From: CBDUZS01 sp965371785
Lineage (GTDB): Bacteria > Fermentibacterota > Fermentibacteria > Fermentibacterales > JCC-6
Reading direction: 5' to 3'
Length of the DNA: 46,614 bases
NCBI GenBank assembly: GCA_965371785.1
Contig: CBDUZS010000014.1
Coordinates: 1 to 46,614, forward strand
Position numbers and translations under genes: made by a program. Shown piece by piece: positions 43,610-46,614 of the stretch. Position 1 is the first letter of the stretch; the number at the start of each line of letters is the position of its first letter. The notes under the pieces are model-generated. The model saw only the letters and a list, made by a program, of their open reading frames with translations, was not told the origin of the DNA and did no database searches.

Positions 43610-44227
43610 ATGAGCAAGTACCTGGTAATGGCGGCGGCACTGCTGGTCGGCATGGCTTCCGCGGGAGTGATAATCGGCAACCCCGAGACTCCGAGTATGG
43701 ACCCGTTCTGTGCATCTTGAGGATCTGCGATACGCTATCAGGTGATAGCACTCGACGAAGAAATCGGATCCGCGATGACGATAGGAGAGCTTTCCTGGCA
43801 TCGTACTTCGGTCGGAGCCGAATCGGCTACTTTCAGCAACTTCAACATCTATCTTGGCCATGGTGTAAATGACGAACTGGGGACCGTTTTCGACGACAAT
43901 TACATCGAAGAAACGAAAACGCTGGTTTACTCTGCTCCCTCACAGACGGTTCACGCAGAAGCAGAAGGCTGGTTCACTCTGACGCTCGACACACCGTTCG
44001 AATACAACGGCACCGACAACCTCATCATGGAGATTCAGTGGGCAGGTGGATCTGGAACGTTCTACACGTACAAATGGGCAACCGGCAGTTCGAGATGTCT
44101 TACCGCTGCCAATCCGTCTCTGCCCTCAGGCACCCTTTCAACCAGCATGTGCCAGTTTGGAATCGAAGCCGTACTCGCTCTTCGACCTGTGACTTTCGGT
44201 GCCATCAAGAGTTTCTTCGCCCAGTAA
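43610..44227 (+). CDS. Putative secreted selenoprotein with in-frame TGA (C-x-x-Sec), copy 1
   Basis: Read through the TGA at 43718-43720, the frame gives 205 residues. A signal peptide ends near AAALLVGMASA; the mature start holds PFCAS-U-GSAIRYQV, so residue 37 would be selenocysteine in a CxxU motif. A beta-sandwich domain follows (EEIGSAMTIGELSWH, FNIYLGHGVNDELGTVFDDNYIE, PFEYNGTDNLIMEIQW), a type common as secreted modules in FCB-group bacteria. GGAGGAG precedes the ATG. Without recoding, the gene would be called only from an internal GTG at 43742, which has no ribosome site and no signal peptide. The paralog at 44239 has a TGA at the same site and the same hairpin after it. The C-terminus ends TFGAIKSFFAQ. 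The redox or metal-binding role is unknown; a nonsense mutation is the alternative. Confidence 0.75.
43734..43749 (+). promoter_or_regulatory. SECIS-like hairpin, copy 1
   Basis: GCTATC-AGGT-GATAGC: a perfect 6-bp stem with apical loop AGGU, starting 13 nt after the TGA. Bacterial SECIS elements lie inside the coding region, with the loop about 17-20 nt after UGA. The E. coli fdhF element has loop AGGUCU starting 17 nt after UGA (from memory of that sequence); here the loop starts after 19 nt. The same hairpin follows the TGA of the next gene. Confidence 0.7.
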
Positions 44228-44238
44228 GAGGGTAGGTC

Positions 44239-44865
44239 GTGAAGTCCTTCATCCTGCTGCTGTTCATCTTCTCGCTGGCAATGGCAGTGACGATTGGCTC
44301 ACCGGACGAGAACAACGGTAAACCACTCTGCTCCAATTGAGGCTATGCAAGCCTTCGCTATCAGGTGATAGCGCTCGATTCGGAGATAGGCAGCGCGATG
44401 ACCATCGAGACCTTTGCCCTGCAGAGGTCCGAGTTCGGTGAACCAACTGCTTCGGGTAACCTGGAACATTTTCAGATCTACATGGGTCTTAGTTCCGAGA
44501 ATCAGCTCGGAACCTTCTTCGATGACAACTACATCGAGGATACCAGACTTCTCGTCTACGACAATGATCCATTCACTTTCAGTGCCGGTTACAACGAATG
44601 GATCGAGTTCACTCTCGACTCCCCCTTCTGGTACAACGGAGCGGACAACCTCGTAATCGAGATAATGTGGAGCTGGGGTGAACCGGGCGACCATTTCCTT
44701 ACATGGGGATGGGAAGCTGACTCACGCGCCCTCTTCGGATACTACGGTGCCCCCGAGGGTGAGCTGGAAGAAAAGGTGTCCTTCTTCGAGATAGACGGAG
44801 CACTGCTTCTCGAGCCATCTACCTTCGGAAGCATCAAGGCAGAGCTGGGATCAATCGACTATTAG
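44239..44865 (+). CDS. Putative secreted selenoprotein with in-frame TGA (C-x-x-Sec), copy 2
   Basis: The frame from GTG at 44239, 11 bp after copy 1, reads through TGA 44338-44340 to give 208 residues. The signal peptide is FILLLFIFSLAMA; PLCSN-U-GYASLRYQV puts selenocysteine at residue 34, again CxxU. The following domain keeps IALDSEIGSAMTI, FQIYMGLSSENQLGTFFDDNYIE and PFWYNGADNLVIEIMW, but diverges from copy 1 elsewhere. This shows a long history of coding constraint past the TGA. The C-terminal STFGSIKAELGSIDY shares the FGxIK motif with copy 1. The two genes are surely one transcript. The stop overlaps the convergent radical SAM gene by 3 bases. GAGGG upstream of the GTG is a weak ribosome site. 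Confidence 0.75.
44356..44373 (+). promoter_or_regulatory. SECIS-like hairpin, copy 2
   Basis: CGCTATC-AGGT-GATAGCG: a perfect 7-bp stem with the same AGGU loop, starting 15 nt after the TGA. The 17 bases CGCTATCAGGTGATAGC are identical to those in copy 1, although flanking codons for the same amino acids differ. Confidence 0.7.
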
Positions 44866-46385
44866 CCTCTTCCGGTTCCGGTCTGCCCGGGCGCCTGCTT
44901 ATTTATCTGTGCTGCTTCCGAACGGAGCTTTCTCCGCGTGAAATGGACCATTCTGAAGAGTTCCATCAACCTTGTATAACCCTGCCATGGAAAAACAACT
45001 GGAATTGTTATCAGGAAAACAGCGTTCGCGAATGCCTTCATCCTGGTGTTCATGAGGCGCCTGAACAGAGGTTTCAGGAAGCGCGGGAGCTTAACGTACA
45101 CTGCCATCATCTTCACGAGAACGTATGCCACGTCGCGGTCGGGGTGCTTGAGCAAGCTCTCTCCGACAATGGATCCTTCGCCCTGGTAGATCCGCATCTC
45201 AGTTTCCTCGTCGATCAGACCCATTTCCTTGCTGATCTCGAAAACATCCGTCCGCGGGAACGGAAACAGCATGTGCGACTGGACGGCGGAGGGTTTCAAC
45301 TCATCGACAAGGTCAATCGTCTCCCACATCTGTTCAACGGTTTCTCCGGGGAAGCAGAATACCGCGGAGAGTTCCATCGGTATGTGATACTTCTTAACGA
45401 GTCGAACGCTCTTCCTTATCTCCTCGATGGGAGTATTCCGTTTTAGCACTTCCCTGCGGAGGGTTTCATTCCCAGCGTCTATTCCGATGAACAGGTCCAT
45501 ACAGCCCATCTTCTCCAGCAGCGCGATGGACTCCTCGTTCATGCGGGCAGGGAAAGCGTTGCACGAAAATGGCAGGGCGATATCCTCGATGTACTTCTCG
45601 CTGAATTCGGCAAGCCACTCCCTGTCCATCATGAAGAGATCGTCCTGGAAGCTGAGCCTTCGGGCGGAGTACTTCTCTTTGTAGAACTTCAGTTCGGAGA
45701 TCATGTTTCCAACCGATCTCCTCCTGATGTACCTGCCCTTTCCCTCGTACATCTTCCTGCAGAAGTTGTTGTGACAGTACGAGCAGCTGAACGGGCAGCC
45801 TCTGCCGCTGATCACCTGGATCAGGTCTTTGAAGCAGCCGTACTGGTAGAACAGTTCCTTGTCAGGGAATGGAAGCGTATCGAGATCGTCTATCAGGGGT
45901 CTCAACTCGTTGCGTACAGGCGATCCATCTTTTCCCTTGAGCCAGATGTTCTGAACGTCGAAGATGTCTTTCCCTTGTTCCATTCGATCGGCAAGCTCCA
46001 GGAGGGCACCTTCTCCTTCTCCACGGCAGATCATGTCGATGTCAGGATTCGAGAGCACGAACCCGGGAAGCGACGTGGGGTGTATTCCCCCCACCAGAAT
46101 GGGTACTCCGAGCCTTTCCTTCAGTACGTGCGCTACTCTACAGACAGCGGGGTACTCGTTGGTCGTCGATGAGAAGGCAACCAGGTCCGGAGAAAAGCGT
46201 TCAGCCTTCTCCATCATCAGCTCCTCGTTATGAAACACTCTCAGTAATTTGCTGTTCCAGTAGAAATTGTTGTCCACACCGGGGTCGAAGATGAGTTCAA
46301 CTGTGTGTCCCCCGCGGTTGAGCACTGCCGAGAGGTATTCTATCCCCAGGCTCTCTCTACCCCGATAATAAAAAAGTACTTTCAT
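44862..46385 (-). CDS. B12-binding-domain radical SAM enzyme
   Basis: 507 residues from the ATG at 46385, where MKVLFYYRG begins the B12-binding fold; codons upstream of it look untranslated. The cobalamin-type domain (about 1-150: VAFSSTTNEYPAVCRVAHVL, ILVGGIHPTSLP, ICRGEGEGALLELAD) has no His ligand loop of the DxHxxG kind that I can see. The radical SAM core starts at GRGCPFSCSYCHNNFC (CxxxCxxC). MDLFIGIDAGNETLRREVLKR is the usual strand 5-6 region. Related enzymes modify lipids, hopanoids or peptides; the substrate is unknown. The C-terminal hydrophobic stretch AFANAVFLITIPVVFPW may touch the membrane. Confidence 0.9.
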   Translation of the reverse strand: MKVLFYYRGRESLGIEYLSAVLNRGGHTVELIFDPGVDNNFYWNSKLLRVFHNEELMMEKAERFSPDLVAFSSTTNEYPAVCRVAHVLKERLGVPILVGGIHPTSLPGFVLSNPDIDMICRGEGEGALLELADRMEQGKDIFDVQNIWLKGKDGSPVRNELRPLIDDLDTLPFPDKELFYQYGCFKDLIQVISGRGCPFSCSYCHNNFCRKMYEGKGRYIRRRSVGNMISELKFYKEKYSARRLSFQDDLFMMDREWLAEFSEKYIEDIALPFSCNAFPARMNEESIALLEKMGCMDLFIGIDAGNETLRREVLKRNTPIEEIRKSVRLVKKYHIPMELSAVFCFPGETVEQMWETIDLVDELKPSAVQSHMLFPFPRTDVFEISKEMGLIDEETEMRIYQGEGSIVGESLLKHPDRDVAYVLVKMMAVYVKLPRFLKPLFRRLMNTRMKAFANAVFLITIPVVFPWQGYTRLMELFRMVHFTRRKLRSEAAQINKQAPGQTGTGRG

Positions 46386-46614
46386 GGTTCCCCTCAAACG
46401 GAGGTATACTGCCCGGTCTGCGAAGAGGCCCGGCACGACCGGAGGCACCATATCGGACCGGCAACTGAATAGTCAATGGTGAAGGTTGTGTACGTGCAGA
46501 GCGATTACTTCAAGCCAGCTTCTTATCAGTCATATCTATACTAGAACGATAGGATTTATTACGCTATCTTTGTATGTGTATATTGTTACTATCCATTGCG
46601 TTACGTGCCATCAA
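46386..46614. other. Right window edge, no gene seen
   Basis: AT-rich sequence upstream of the radical SAM gene that probably holds its promoter. I see no repeat, RNA gene or open frame of note. Confidence 0.5.

Noticed and set aside
43610..44340. UGA reassigned to Gly or Trp genome-wide (as in some candidate phyla)
   Set aside because: Many genes in the window end with TGA, often in ATGA overlaps with a downstream start, so TGA works as a normal stop.

Overview
The window looks like chromosomal DNA from an uncultured bacterium of the FCB superphylum. A candidate phylum near Fermentibacteria (Hyd24-12), Aegiribacteria or Eisenbacteria is my guess from gene content, not a placement. The signs are secreted FG-GAP/VCBS and Asp-box propeller proteins, C-terminal FlgD-like type IX secretion sorting domains, many small lipoproteins and GHMP/AOR genes. 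The standard bacterial code is used: many ordinary genes stop with TGA, often in 4-base ATGA overlaps.

Region 1 (1 to about 11.1 kb) is an accessory island. Single genes or gene pairs (Fic AMPylase, HEPN/MNT toxin-antitoxin, two AAA/DUF4143 ATPases, FG-GAP surface proteins) are separated by seven copies of two related 30-50 bp repeats, all in one orientation. Nearly every minus-strand gene ends 20-35 bp from a repeat. Three copies of one repeat sit exactly 35 bp after the stop of an FG-GAP sorting-domain reading frame, and one of these frames is only a relic. Operator-like palindromes or direct repeats precede three of the cargo units.

Region 2 (11.2 to 18.5 kb) holds an Asp-box propeller protein, a frameshifted zinc-ribbon gene, an HExxH protein, an FnIII-like lipoprotein, an ArsR-rhodanese regulator with a perfect inverted-repeat operator and a DUF302 partner, and an ASPIC/UnbV protein. 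Region 3 (18.5 to 26 kb) is a long minus-strand run: SDR epimerase, SpoU methyltransferase, MOSC protein, 4Fe-4S protein, tungsten-type aldehyde oxidoreductase and GHMP kinase, joined by overlapping starts and stops, then a GtrA-like protein, a sulfotransferase and the ASPIC protein. Region 4 (26 to 40 kb) is mostly housekeeping and stress genes: a divergent Prs, a candidate structured RNA, a GNAT fusion protein, cupin, TadA, an M24 peptidase, nitroreductase, Hsp20, the TldD/PmbA pair and lipoproteins.

Region 5 (40 to 46.4 kb) contains a cyclase-AAA-TPR signalling protein, then the most striking item: two tandem paralogous secreted-protein genes, each interrupted by an in-frame TGA at the same place (C-x-x-TGA-G). 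Each TGA is followed 13-15 nt later by the same perfect hairpin with an AGGU apical loop. The hairpin codons are identical at every base, while codons just outside differ synonymously. I read these as a previously unannotated selenoprotein pair with bacterial SECIS elements. A B12-binding radical SAM gene is convergent with the pair.

No tRNA, rRNA, CRISPR array, transposase or integrase was recognised.
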